From Prorocentrum cordatum (lineage: Eukaryota; Sar; Dinophyceae; Prorocentrales; Prorocentraceae), in NCBI GenBank assembly GCA_963575745.1, contig CAUYUJ010006291.1:99501-163500 (forward strand): DNA of 64,000 bases, given 5' to 3'. The position numbers and the translations under genes are program-made. Of the stretch, positions 51,397 through 62,965 are shown in pieces (within the stretch, counting starts at the first letter, position 1; each line of letters opens with the position of its first letter). A model generated the notes under the pieces. It was not told the DNA's origin, ran no database searches, and saw only the letters and a program-made list of their open reading frames with translations.

Positions 51397-52195
51397 CAGT
51401 TCGGGCCCAAGCCACCGCCAATGCAGGCTGCCTCGCGCCCCGCTCGACGCGGCTGTTGCCTGCGCGGACCCGTGGCCCGCGAGCCGTGCGGACCGTCACC
51501 GGTGTGATAGATATCGTCATCGTGTGGGCTCTGTGGATGGTGTTTCGTCCCGTCAGCGATACTCTTGCGATGCTCTCCTCGTGGCTGCGCGTGAGCTATA
51601 CACTCTTGGAGTTGTCCACCGTATCAAGCTCCCTAGGGATGACTCCCAGGCTTGTGACAGGGTCCATGGTGGTGGATTCTCCGAACCGAATTCTGGAAGC
51701 GGGCATGCAGTAATCGAGAGCGGGTTCATAAATCAAGAGATCGCCTTGCTATTTGATGGATTCGAATTCGGGTGGAACGTGGTCGCGCTGGCAGTATTCG
51801 GCATACATCTGATGGTGCTTGGGGTCGTAGTATCGCAAGCAAGTCCCAGCAGGACCACAGGAGAAAACGCGTAGCCGCTTGCTGGAGACCCAGCACAGGA
51901 GGCACGAGGAGGTGAAGTGCCGCCGAAGTGGCTGGCAGTGACGGGCGTGATCGCGGGAGTCGCTTATCTGACGGACTCTATTGGCACAATGATTTGGGAC
52001 CAGAAATCAACGTTTGCATTCACCGCCTACGGTGGATTTCTGGGTGAAGTGTTTCTCATGGTGTGGCTCCTGGTGCGTGGTGGCAGGATTGATGTGAGCA
52101 CCTGGGGACAGTTGTCGGATGATGTTGTGGAGAGTGGCGCGGATGGCCGCGTGAAGGGGGGCATTGATGTGAGCACCCGGGGGCAGGTGCCTTGA
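51397..52195 (+). pseudogene. Retroposed DUF4386-like membrane protein gene, frame-broken
   Basis: After the SL, three pieces follow the layout I remember for bacterial DUF4386 multi-pass membrane proteins. Frame A, ending 51713: RTVTGVIDIVIVWALWMVF with RPVSDTLAMLSSWLRVSYT (two helices). Frame B to 51874: INQEIALLFDGFEFGW then NVVALAVFGIHLMVLGVVV. Frame B again from 51917: VPPKWLAVTGVIAGVAYLTD and GGFLGEVFLMVWLLVRGG. The first two are in different frames; the last two share a frame but are separated by a TAG and about 26 extra codons. This is either an indel-broken pseudogene or a gene with one or two short introns (the extra segment ends in CACAG). The N-terminal helices are missing. The function of the family is unknown. 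52081-52190 holds a 27-bp duplication. Confidence 0.6.
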
Positions 52196-52239
52196 TGTGG
52201 CTCTTGTTGCAGGGGCAGCCGCAACTCAAACTCAAATCC

Positions 52240-52312
52240 TCCCTCACTCCCCTCATCCCCCCTCCTCACCCCCCCTGGCGCTCCCCTCTTCCCCCCCCCC
52301 TCCCCCCCGTCT
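52240..52312. repeat. C/T-rich tract downstream of the retrocopy
   Basis: TCCTCCCTCACTCCCC-like sequence ending in long C runs. With 51160-51374 it brackets the SL-tagged copy in the same way as the two GGA tracts bracket the LINE. Confidence 0.8.
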
Positions 52313-53200
52313 GCGCCCGAGGCCAGCGGCGTCTGCGGCGGCGGGGGCGCATGCCGCGGCACCGGGGTGACGAGCCTGGCGGACGTCGGGAAGGGGGCGC
52401 ATGAGGGCGGCGGCGGCGGTGGACGAGCAGCAGGGGGCGATGATAAGTACATAATGTGATGTTGAGGAAGAGGAGGAGGTGGAGGAGGAAGGATGAGCTT
52501 GTTTGTGCTTCGAACGCACACTGGACGCAGAGGTTCGCGCGCTACCTCGGCCGCTGGCGACTCCAACGGGCGCCCCATGGGGCCGCTTCGCCTCGGGGCT
52601 GGCGAAAATGGTCGCACGACCGATGCACGAACGGATTCTTCTTGGGGAGCTCTCACCTCGATGCCCACAGCAGATTCAGAACGCCATAGCAATCTAAGAG
52701 AGGGACTGTGGGCTGCCATTCGTCATGAAGATGCTTGAAGAGAAACAGTCAGCATAGGTTTTACAGGAGGGCGACCTCACATGCCCACCTGCTGGTGGGA
52801 GTTCCAAGCGATTCCATACACGCGCTCGCAGGAACCGCATACCACCAATGCAATCACATTCGGATGAAGGTGGTGGGCACGTGGTAGCCACCGATCGAAT
52901 TCGTGGTCTTGGTAGCCGTGAAGGTTACACTTGAGGGGGGTGGGGATTTCGCTACGCCCCGCTCGGCTTCTGGAGGAGGAGGACGTCACAACCAGTTCCC
53001 AACCCTACCATTTGAAGAACGGAACAGCACTTAAGACAGCCTAACGCATCTGGGTCGAAGCGGTTGTACATGGCAACGGCCTCTTCGGGATCCAGCAACG
53101 TAGACACACCAGCTTATTGATGTTTCCATCGAGTGTGCATGGAGGTCGTCGCTTAACCGTAGTCGCGTCACCAACATTCTTCGTATGGTAAGCTCCAGAA
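52313..53200. other. No recognisable gene
   Basis: Short frames on both strands, no motif recognised. Confidence 0.4.
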
Positions 53201-53217
53201 CGGACTCGTTTGAGGCT

Positions 53218-53340
53218 TTATGCGCTCTTCGGTGTCAGCTTTTGCCAACTCAGGCAGGGCTCTGCCAACTTGACCAGCCGATGGCTGGCCACACAACGTC
53301 CGCAATTCGTACAGATGTTGAGGCCCGTGTCATGTACCGC
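53218..53340 (-). pseudogene. Fragment of a LINE C-terminal zinc module
   Basis: On the - strand HDTGLNICTNCGRCVASHRL followed by VKLAEPC (53334 to 53256) has the spacing of HETHSLSVLSGILYCSTCGR...GLRGPC near the end of ORF2 of the LINE at 4.3 kb: His, about 6-12 residues, CxxCG, then Cys about 15 residues on. The match is short and by eye. Confidence 0.4.
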
Positions 53341-54075
53341 AATAGTGTGGTGTGATGGGTGGGTGCCCGCAAGTGTCGAGGACCGAGGGGATACCGTGCA
53401 ACCCTTTGGCAGGATGTACCGCCTGCTGTGGCTAATTTGTAGAGGTCGTTGAGAACGCGAATGACGATATAATTTGTTTACTCCCGCCACAGTCCAAGCA
53501 TCCCTGACGGTGACGTTGCCAGAGGAGATTCGAGCGGCCGGTCAACTCGAGACGGCATACTTCCACTTGTTTCGGTGTATCTTGCTTCTTGGATTCAGCG
53601 TGCTTGCCACAGTCCAAGAACATGTTGGTGAGATGAGAACGTATGGCTGCGCTGAGCACATCAACAACAAGCTCCATGGCGCTTGCCTCCGAGTCTGAGA
53701 CCGCGACGTGAGTAGGTAGTCAACAACGGCCCAGCTGCCTTATCCGCTGCGTCATTGGCCAGAAGGCGCACGGGATAAACGAATGCTCCAAGCGCTTCCA
53801 CTTGTGACGCGTGCGATTCAAGCTTGACTATCACCACTTTTCGGTATGTGTGAGTTGCTCATAATGATGGTGCCTCTGCTCACAGCTATCGGGTCATGCC
53901 CGACGCTCACCAATGTTGAGCAACCCGGCGCTGTACGTAGGCCGAGACTGTGATATATATGTAAGTTGTTGGCAATCAGTTGCTCGAGTAAGTGTTGCGA
54001 CGCAGGCCACCATTCCGCCAAGGTTGATTGTCTGACGGCCGTTTGCCGAGCTTTTTTCCTTCAAAAGAAGAGAAG
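53341..54075. other. No recognisable gene
   Basis: Low coding signal, no repeats of note. Confidence 0.4.
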
Positions 54076-55246
54076 GGGGATCACGACGATGATGATACTG
54101 ATGCTGATGATAATGGTACTGATGATGACACTGCTAATGATGATTGTGGTGGTGGTGATGGTGATGGTGGTGTTGTTGGCGATGATGGTGGTGGTGATGA
54201 TGATAATGCAGACGGTGCGGATGATGATGATGATGATGATGCTGATGTTGTTGATGGTGATGATGACGAAGATGTTGATGCTGATGGTGATGATACTGAT
54301 GATGATGACGATGGTGATGATGATGCTGCTGGTGACGATCATGAGTATGATGCTGCTGATGATGCTGCTGATGATGATGAAGATGTTGTTGATGATGGTT
54401 ATGCTGATACGGCTGCTGATGATGATAATGATGATGCTATTGCTGATGATGATGATTTCGCTGATAATGATGATGATCATGCTGACGATGGTGATGGTGA
54501 TGACGATGATGATTATGCTGCTGCTGATGATGTTGATGCTGATGACGGTGATGATGATGACGATGACGATGCTGATCATGCTGATGCTGCTGATGATGAG
54601 GATGTTCATGCTGACGATGCTGATGATGCCAATGTTGATGCTGACACTGATGATGCTGATGATGTTGAGGATGGTGGTTATGATGATGACCACGATGTTG
54701 CTGATGATGCTGCTGTTGATGATGGTGCTGATGATTTTGACGATGCTGATTATGCTGATGCTCACGGTGATGATGATGATACTGCTGATGTTGATACTGC
54801 TTAAGGTGATGATGATGATGACGCTGATGTTGATGATGATGTTGCTGATGATGACGATGCGGATCATGCAGGTGATGATGCTGATGATGATGCTGATGGT
54901 GGTGACGGTGATGATGATGATGGTGATGACTATGGTGATGGTGATGACGACGATGATGATGATGCTGATAGTGATGCTGCTGCTGATGATGATGAGGACG
55001 ATGCTGATGATGCTGATGGTGCTGAAGTTGATGCTGATGGTGGTGATGATGACGCTGACGATGAGTAGGATGATGATGATGGTGATGATGAGGATGAGGA
55101 TGAGGATGAGGATGACGAGGTGGAGGAGGAGGAGGATGAGGATGCTGATGATGACGAAGATGCTGATGCTGATGCTGCTGATGATGCTGGTGGTGGTGCT
55201 GATGATGCTGCTGCTGATGATGATGATGATGATGATGATGCTGATT

Positions 55247-55297
<51 letters not shown>

Positions 55298-55298
55298 C

Positions 55299-55337
<39 letters not shown>

Positions 55338-55465
55338 CGATGATTATTATGATGATGGTCATGATGATGATGCTGATGATGATGATGCTGATGATGATGA
55401 TGATGGTGATGACGATGATGATGATGATGATGCTGATGATGATGATGATGATGATGATGATGAGG
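54076..55465. repeat. Long (GAT/GCT/GAC)n tract, about 1.4 kb
   Basis: Nearly every triplet on the + strand is GAT, GAC, GCT or GGT. Open frames therefore exist on both strands as poly-Asp/Ala, poly-Met/Leu, poly-His/Gln and poly-Ile/Ser. No non-repetitive flanking domain joins the Asp frame, and it stops at 54804, so I call it a satellite rather than a gene. Confidence 0.9.
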
Positions 55466-55690
55466 AGGAGGAGGAGGAGGAGGAGGAGGAGGAGAAGGAG
55501 GAGGCGGAGGAGAGGAGGAACATGATGAGGAGGAGAAGGAGGCAGATGATTTGCGCACCTCGCGAGCAGGGAGGAGGAAGAGGAGGAGGAGGCGGAGGAG
55601 GAGGGATGAATATGAGCATGCGCAGAGTATGGGGAGGCAGGAGGAGGAGGAGGAGGAGGAGGAGGAGGAGGAGGAGGAGGAGGAGGCGGC
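55466..55690. repeat. (GGA)n tract
   Basis: GAG/GGA triplets at 55462-55500 and 55570-55685 with a mixed stretch between. It continues directly from the GAT tract. Confidence 0.9.
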
Positions 55691-56374
55691 GAGGGAGAAA
55701 AGGCGCCGCTGCAGCTGCTGCTGTTTCCTCCCGCAAGCTCACCAGAGATTGCACCAGATTGCACCTTGCGGTCGCTCTCAGAGCATGGATTTCGAACTTG
55801 AATGTGTTGGAGGGATGACCCCCCCCCCCCCTAGGGGTATCAAGGCCTGGCCCGAGCGTGATCCCCACTTACAGCCCGCACCCCCGATCGCCTCGTTGTC
55901 ATTGGAGGGATGGGGGGTGGGGGGGGCCGGGGGGCTGTAGCGGCTCATGGCTGGGGGGATCGCAGCCAAGCCGTGAGCAACAAATAATTGGACGCCCTTC
56001 TCCCCCGACATGTTCTATAGGGGCTCCACCATGTGGACTCCAAGTAGGTAAGAGGCGAGGGAGAGGGAGCGGATGATAATGATAATGAGGACGGGAGGAG
56101 GAGTGGGAGGTGGAGGAATAAGAATGCGTATAGAAGAGAGGACAGGGCAGTGCTGGGGGGAAGGGGACGCAGAGAAAACAGATGCAGGAGTGGAGACAGA
56201 GAGGCCACCCACCCTATCTTGCCGTCTCGTTCCGTTCCTGCGGCCGCGTTCTCTCTGTGTTTTTCCCAACCATCTTGTGGTGTTGGGTTCTCGTTTTGAA
56301 GAGACGGTCCCCGCGTTCCTCCCTCCCTCCTCCCTCCCCTTCTCCCCCTCCTCCCACCTCCCTGCGCTTGCACC

Positions 56375-57339
56375 CACCCACTATAGCGTTTCGTGGCCCC
56401 ATAGGGAGCTCCACCGAAGGCGCCAGTGTCACCGTCCGCATGCGTCCAGGAAAGATCCCCTTTGGCATGTTCACCCACCCAGTGCAGCGTTCCGTGGCCC
56501 CATAGGAAGCTCCACCGAAGCCCCCAGTGGGACCGTCCGCATGCGCCCCGGAAACCCAATCTGGCATTTTCACCCACCAAGTACAGCGCTTCGTGGACCC
56601 ATAGGGAAGGCCCCAGTGCCACCGTCCGCATGCGTCCCGGGGACATCCAATGTGGCCTCTTAGGGAGCTCCACCGAAGCCCCCAGTGGGACCGTCCGCAT
56701 GCGTCCCGGCAGTCCAATTTGGCATTTTCACTCCCCTGGTACAGCGTTTCGTGGCCCCAACGGGAGCTGCACCGAAGGCCCCAGTGCCACCGACCGCATG
56801 CGTCCCGAAAACCCAATTTGGCATTTTCGCCCACTCAGTACAACGTTTCGTGGCCCCATCGGTAGCTCCACCGAAGCCCCCAGAGGGACCGTCCGCAGTC
56901 GTCCCGCAAACGCAATTTGGCATTTTCACCCACCTAGTGCAGCGTTTCGTGGCCCCATAGGGAGCTCCACCGACGCCCCCAGTGGGACTGTCCGCATGCG
57001 CTCCGGAACCTTCAATTTGGCATTTTCACAAACCCAGTACAGCGCTTCGTGGCGCCACAGGGAGCTCCACCGAAGGCCCCAGTGCCACCGTCCGCATACG
57101 TCCCGAAACCTCACATTTGGCAGTTTCACCCAGTACAACGTTTCGTGGCCCCATAGGGAGCTGTACCGAAGCCCCCAGTGGGACCGTCCGCATGCGTCCC
57201 GGAAACCCAAATTGGCATTTTCACCCACCAAGTACAGCGTTTCGTGACCTCATAGAGAGCTCCACCGACGGCCCCAGTGCTACCGCCCGCATGCGTTCCC
57301 CCCCACCCAGTGCAGCGCTTCGTGGCCACATAGGGAGCT
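56375..57339. repeat. Minisatellite array 3, 88-101 bp units
   Basis: About ten units. Core shared with arrays 1 and 2: TTTCGTGGCCCCATAGGGAG, CTCCACCGAAG and CCGCATGCGTCC. Array-specific: AATTTGGCATTTTCACCCAC in the middle. Units alternate between GCCCCCAGTGGGACCGTCC and GGCCCCAGTGCCACCGTCC versions, so there is a two-unit higher-order period. A truncated unit lies near 56640-56680. Confidence 0.93.
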
Positions 57340-57407
57340 TTACCGAAGAAGATATTCACAATTGCGGTACCCACAATTGCATATGTTTGGGTCCTTCGCC
57401 AGGATAG
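57340..57407. repeat. Terminal module of array 3
   Basis: Holds CACAATTGCGGTACCCACA, TTGCATATGTTTGGGTCCTT and CGCCAGGATAG. It is nearly the same as the modules at 1665-1733 and 22097-22165, and has the same orientation relative to its array. Confidence 0.85.
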
Positions 57408-57547
57408 TTGTGCTTCTCTATGTTTTGGTGCGTCTTCTTCTCTCTCTCTCGCTATCCCTCCTTCTCTCTCTCTTCCTCTTTCCCTTTCTATGTTTCTTTC
57501 GTCTTCTCTCTGTTTATACATATGTATATAGTTATATATACATATTG

Positions 57548-57583
<36 letters not shown>

Positions 57584-58060
57584 ATCCCCCTCTCTCCATC
57601 GCCTCCCTTTGTCGCCTCTTCTTCCGCCCTCCTTCCTTCTCCAGCCGCTCCCACCGCCCTCCCCCCCACAACCTGCATGCGCCATCCTTACCTCTGGTTC
57701 CCTCGTCATGTTGCCTTCGCTCGCTCTCAGCCTTGACTCCGCCTGCAGGTCTACATACCGATGCCGTTCCCTGTGCTGGACGACGCCACGCTGCAGCTGG
57801 AGAGACTGGTGGAGGAGCTTCCTCGTCCTCCGCTTCCTCCGTTCTCCTCCCCCCCTCGCCCCCCCCACCCCCATCCTCCTCGTCATCCTCCTTTTTCCTT
57901 CATCCTCGATCCTTCCGTCGTCGTGTCGCCCCCTTTCCTCCTTCCCCCGCTTCTGACACCTCTCCCCTCCTTGTTATCCTCCGCCTCATCCTGTTGCTGC
58001 TGCGGCTGCAGCTCCTCTCCTCCTCCTCCTCCTCCTCCTCCTCCTCCTTGTCCTGCTCCT
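57408..58060. repeat. (CT)n, (TA)n and (CCT)n microsatellites
   Basis: C/T-rich from 57430 to 57510, (TA)n at 57525-57582, C/T-rich from 57583 to 57960, and (CCT)n at 58016-58050. No gene. Confidence 0.9.
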
Positions 58061-58069
58061 CGTTATGAA

Positions 58070-59160
58070 GATTTTGATGGCGACGATGCTGATTCTGATG
58101 CTGTTGCTGATGATGACGATCTGGTTATGGTGATGATGATGATGATGATGATGTTGCTGCTGGTGATGATGATGGATGTTGGTGAGGAGGATGCTGTTGA
58201 TGCTGATGCAGATGAGGCTTATGCTGTCAAGGATGGTGATGCTGATGTTGATGCTGCTTCTGATGATGCGGATTATGGTTTTGCTCATCAGGTTCATGAT
58301 CACGATTGTGATGCTGATGATACCGATGATGATGCCGATGACGACGATGATGGCGATGATGATGATGATGATGCTGATGCTGATTTTGATGTCGATGGTG
58401 ATAGTTATGACGCTGCTGCTGATGCTGATGTTGATGTCGATGGTGATGGTGATGATGCTGCTGATGGTGATGATGCTGCTGATGATACTGATGATACTGA
58501 TGATGCCGATGCCGATGATGCCGATGATTATTAAGATACCGATGCTGCTGCGTAGGATGATGAGTATGACGATGCTATGATGCTGCTGATGCTGATGTTG
58601 ATGCTGCTGATGATGATGACGACGGTGATGCTGATGATGACGGTGAGGAGACGTAGGGGGGGGATGCTGATGCTGATGCTGGTGGTGGTGGTTATGATGA
58701 CGATGCTGGTGATGCTGATGATGATGATGATGATGACGACGATGATGTTGCTGCTGAAATTATGACTATGGTGATGATGATGGTGATGATGCTGCTGATG
58801 ATGATGATGTTGACCATGACGATGCTGCTGGTGACGATGGTAATGGTGTTGGTGGTGTTGCTGATGATGCTGATGCAGATGCAGAGGTTGATACCGATGA
58901 TGCTAATGGTGCTGATGATGCTTATGCTGATGACCGTGACGAGGCTGCTGTTTATGCTGATGCTGATGATGCTGTCACTGCGTACGATGACGATGTTGCT
59001 GATCATGATGCTGGTGATGCTGATGATAATGGTGCTGGCGGTGCTGCTGCGGCTGAGGAGGATGATGCGGATGCTGCTGATGTTGATGCCGATGAGGTTG
59101 ATGCTGATGACGATGATGATGATGCTGATGCTCATGCTGATGCTGCGGTTGATGCTGTAG
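58070..59160. repeat. Second long (GAT/GCT)n tract, about 1.1 kb
   Basis: Same type as 54076-55465: GATGCTGATGATG variants with interruptions. The Asp-rich and Met-rich frames are compositional. Confidence 0.9.
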
Positions 59161-60925
59161 TGTTAGTTTCAATTTCCTTTTTCTATACGTATTATAAGTT
59201 TTGGTTTTCGCATCCGTATTGGTATTATCATGGCCTTTATATCGTTATTATTGTTCGGAGTCGTATCAGTATTATTCTGCGTATTCTCAGCATCGCTATC
59301 ATCATTATTGTAGTATAGCTCATGGCATTAATGGTATTATTGTTGTTATTGTTATTATTGTTATTCTTTTATTATTGCTATTACCGTGTTGGTGGTGAGG
59401 TTGTTGACGAAGCTGAAGGTGATGGTGCTTATGGTGATGGCGGTGGTGGTGCTGCGGTGGCTCATCGCAGCCCGACCCAGGAATATTCGACCTCCGTGGC
59501 CAGCGGTGGCGAGTGCCTAGGGATGGCCACACTCACCTTGCACGGATCCTTGGCGCGGAGAGTTTGGTTCATTTTGTCCACCCCAGCAGGCACCTGATGG
59601 AGAGCGGCAGGCTTCAAACGCGGCAGCCTCGCCCAGGGACTCCCTCTTGCTTCCACTAGTTGCAGCAGGTCTTCTCCTCTCCCCGCCGAGCGACCTGGGC
59701 ACGCGAGAGGAGGCGAGGCGAGGACAACGGAGACAAGCAATGGCAGGCCGCTTGCAGCCGCCGCAGGGGTGATCATTACGCTGCGGGCTGGAGGCTCGAC
59801 CTCCTCGGCCCACACACGCTGAGGCTCGGCCTCGGGCTCCTGGGTCAGGGTAGGCTGAGGTTCGGCCTCGGACCCCTGAGTGCGCACCCCACTGTGGCCC
59901 TGTTCCTCGGTTCATGAAGAGCAGGGGGTTCTACCTTCGCTGCGGCAGCCAGTGCAACACTTCGTTCGGGGGGGGGGCGTCACATGTAATGGCGTCAGGC
60001 GACAGAGATGGCTGGCGGACATGCTTAGGCTCGACCCCAGTCTACTGCTGCAGCAAATTCGAAGGCGCGGGGCTCGACCACAGACTCCTGGCACTCACGC
60101 TGGAGCTTTGCCTCTGGCTCCTGCTGTAGCAATCGCAAAGGCGCGGTCCCCGACACGTCTTCACATGCCAGGGCGCGACCCTGGTTGCCTGCGTCGACCT
60201 CGATGTGTGTGTGTGTGTGTGTCCTGACCGTCACATGGCGACGGACAGCGGGCGGCAGCTCATCGTCCTCTCCTGTCCCCGGTCTTGTCGTTGCGATGGC
60301 ACCTGGCAGGGGCTCTTCCATCAAGGCCGTAGACGCTCACCACGTCGATGTCACCGTCCACGTTGGGAACCATGTGTGCGTCGAGTCACGCATGGCCAGC
60401 ACAAAGTTTGGCGCCTCGTTGTAGGCGAGCTTACGTATTCGAATCCTGCGTGTCTGTCTATGCCACCGCCTGAAAATACAGTTCGCCCCAAGCCCTACCT
60501 TTCCTGTAACGGACGGGTGCGTTCTTTTCCTGCATCGGCTGGGAGGAGGTTGGGACGCCGTCGTTGGTGAAGGCAGGATTAGTTGCCGTCGTGTTCGAAG
60601 CTGTCTTGCACGACATGTTTGAGCTTCCGACATAATCGCGCCCTCGCCGCCTTCGCTCGTGCCGAGCAGCATCAGGAATGCCACCAATTGCCTTGTAAGA
60701 AGAATCGATGTAGACGCGAGACGCCATGGATCATGGGGGCCTCGTCATCTCCATCTGATGCCAGCGGTATCGTCGGTGTGGCCAGCGCGTCTTCCCGCCG
60801 CAGTGGACCCCCTGGGCGAGCTTCTTTGGTCCGTGAGCAGGGTGTGGGGCAGGAAGGCAGACTTTCTTGTCACGAGCGCGGCCAGAAGCTCTGCCCTTGC
60901 TGCCTTCTGCCCAGGGCCAGACGGC
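59161..60925. other. No recognisable gene
   Basis: TTATTG-type repeats near 59330-59385 and (TG)n at 60203-60220. Frames on both strands overlap without a motif. Part of it may belong to the LINE remnant to the right, read on the - strand. Confidence 0.4.
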
Positions 60926-60929
60926 GCTC

Positions 60930-61277
60930 CGAAGAAAACTGACGAAGAGCTGGTTGTGCGCGTCCATGGCCGCGAAGCCCCAGCCCGCTCACGCGCACAT
61001 CTTTCTGCCAGTGCTGGTATCCCTCCGCCGAGCGGTCGGTGTAGGCGCGGCCCGTCGCGACCGTCCGCGGGTTGCTAATGGCGCAGTAGAGCCTCCCCGT
61101 GCGATCGCGCGGTGGATGGGCTGGCAGTAGTTCGCTGGTGACCTGAGCGCGCGCCCAAAGCATGTCGTTCGGCGCTGCTGTCTGTGCCAGCTGGGTCAAC
61201 TGATCGGCCTCCCGCTCCAGCGATAGTCCCGTTTTGGAACGGAATCGCCTTGCATTATTCCAGCGATGTAGGCGCAA
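60930..61277 (-). pseudogene. RNase H-like LINE remnant
   Basis: The - strand reads NDMLWARAQVTSELLPAHPP, then RDRTG and GRAYTDRSAEGYQHWQKDVR (Asp at about 61037). It aligns with LINE ORF2 of this window, where ALWCRGL...PDPQDRT precedes IDGSGG. The shared LW-x-R...P-x-DRT...DGS spacing supports a diverged member of the same family; the later catalytic residues are not recoverable. Confidence 0.45.
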
Positions 61278-61559
61278 TACGAAAAGGTGGTATCACAAAT
61301 TTCGGCGACGCGTCCAGCGAAAACCTCTTTTCGAACAAGGTGCCCCCTCCAACACGTGGAGCTGTTGCGAAAACTTGCGCAGCTGGTCATGACTAATTGC
61401 GGAGCTTCAAGCGATGACTCTATGTTGAAAGAACAGCCCCCTTATACGTGCAGCTGTATAACATGTGCTAGTCTTCTGATTTTTCGACTCCTGCTGTTGA
61501 AAGGCACTGTCTTCCACCCGTGACGCTGCTGCAAGCTTTCAAGACGACTGTGCGCGGCG

Positions 61560-61855
61560 CTAAGGCGAGGGCCATTTATTGAACGGGTCTGCCCTCATAT
61601 GTGTAAATGCTCATTTCCCCAGCCCTCCGTGTTGGCTTCTCGTTTTGGGTTAGAGCGTTGTGGTCTCCAACCCAACCCGTCCTCTCCTCCTCTTGTCTCC
61701 TTCTTCCCCTCCTCCTGCTATATTCCCAAGCCTCCATGTTGGGTTCGCGTTGTGACCACAGCACTGCGGCCGCCCCGTCCTCCTCCTTCTCCTCGTCCTC
61801 CTCCTGCTTCTCGCTTTCTGCTGTCCTCCTCGTCTTCCACCTGGCGGGTCCCTGG
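61560..61855. other. No recognisable gene; C/T-rich flank of the 104-bp array
   Basis: TCCTCCTCTTGTCTCC-type pyrimidine-rich sequence, also duplicated weakly (TGTTGGCTTCTCGTTTTGGG / TGTTGGGTTCGCGTTGTGAC at 61630 and 61736). Confidence 0.45.
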
Positions 61856-62965
61856 GGGAGGGGGGCTGCAAACTGCATAACCGTCGCCGCTTTCGTGGGC
61901 TCCTGGGAGGTCCTGCGGAGTGGAGGTGTAAACAGATCGCGTTGAGACCTCGCGGGTCCTTGGAAGGGGGCTGCGAATTGCGCAACCGTCGCCTTTTTCG
62001 TGGGGTCTTGGGAGGTCCAGCGGAGTGGAGATGTAAACGGACCGCGTTGAGACCTCGCGGATCCCTTGGGGGAGGGGGCAAATTGCGCAAGCGTCGCCAT
62101 TTTCGTGGGCTCCCGGGAGGTCCAGCGGAGTGGTGTTGTAAACGGATCGCGTTGAGACATCGCGGGTTCCTGGGGGGGGCTGCGAACAGTCGTGTCACTG
62201 TCGTGGGCTCCCGGGAGGTCCAGCGGAGTGGAGGTGTAACCAGATCGCGTTGAGACCTCGCGGGTCCCGTCGAGGGCTGCGAACTGTGCCGCTGTCGCCA
62301 CTTTCGTGATCTCCCGGGAGGTCCAGCGGAGTGGAGGTGTAACCAGATCGCGTTGAGACCTTGCGGGTCCTTGAAGGTGCTGCGAACTGCGCAACCGTCG
62401 CCGCTTTCGTGGGCTCCTGGGAGGTCCTGCGGAGTGGAGGTGTAAACAGATCTCGTTGAGACCTCGCGGGTCCTTGGAGGTGCTGCGAACTGCGCAACCG
62501 TCGCCGCTTTCGTGGGCTCCTGGGAGGTCCAGCGGAGTGGAGATGTAAACGGATCGCGTTGAGACCTCGCGGGTCCTTGGGGGCTGCGAATTGCGCCGCT
62601 GTCGCCATTTTTTTTTTCTCCTGGGAGGTCCAGCGGAGTGGAGTTGTACACGGATCGCGTTGAGACCTCGCAGGTCCTTGGGTGGGGCTGCGAATTGCGC
62701 AATTGCCTAATTTTTTATGGGCTCCTGGGGGGTCCAGTGGAGTGGAGCTGTAAACGGACCCCATCGAGACCTCGCGGGTCCTGGGGTGGGGCTGCGAATT
62801 GCGCAATTGCCGCCACTTTTCGTGGGCTCTTGGGAGGTCCAGCGGAGTGGAGATTTAAATGCACTGCGTTGAAACCTCGCGAGTCCCTGGGGGGGCTGCG
62901 AGCTGCGCAACCGTCGCCACTTGCGTGGGCTCCTGGGAGCTCCAGCGGAGGGGGCTGTCACGCGG
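61856..62965. repeat. Minisatellite, 102-105-bp unit, about 11 copies
   Basis: Each unit has GGGCTGCGAACTGCGCAACC, GTCGCCGCTTTCGTGGGCTC, CTGGGAGGTCCAGCGGAGTG and GATCGCGTTGAGACCTCGCG. Starts of CTGCGAA at 62380, 62482, 62584, 62688, 62792 and 62896 give periods of 102-104. The first units are slightly longer or interrupted. Long frames on both strands (34-35 codons per unit) are by-products. Confidence 0.93.

Noticed and set aside
54028-55818. Asp-rich, Met-rich, His-rich and Ile-rich frames across the GAT tract
   Set aside because: All frames of a GAT/GCT satellite are open; none connects to a non-repetitive domain.
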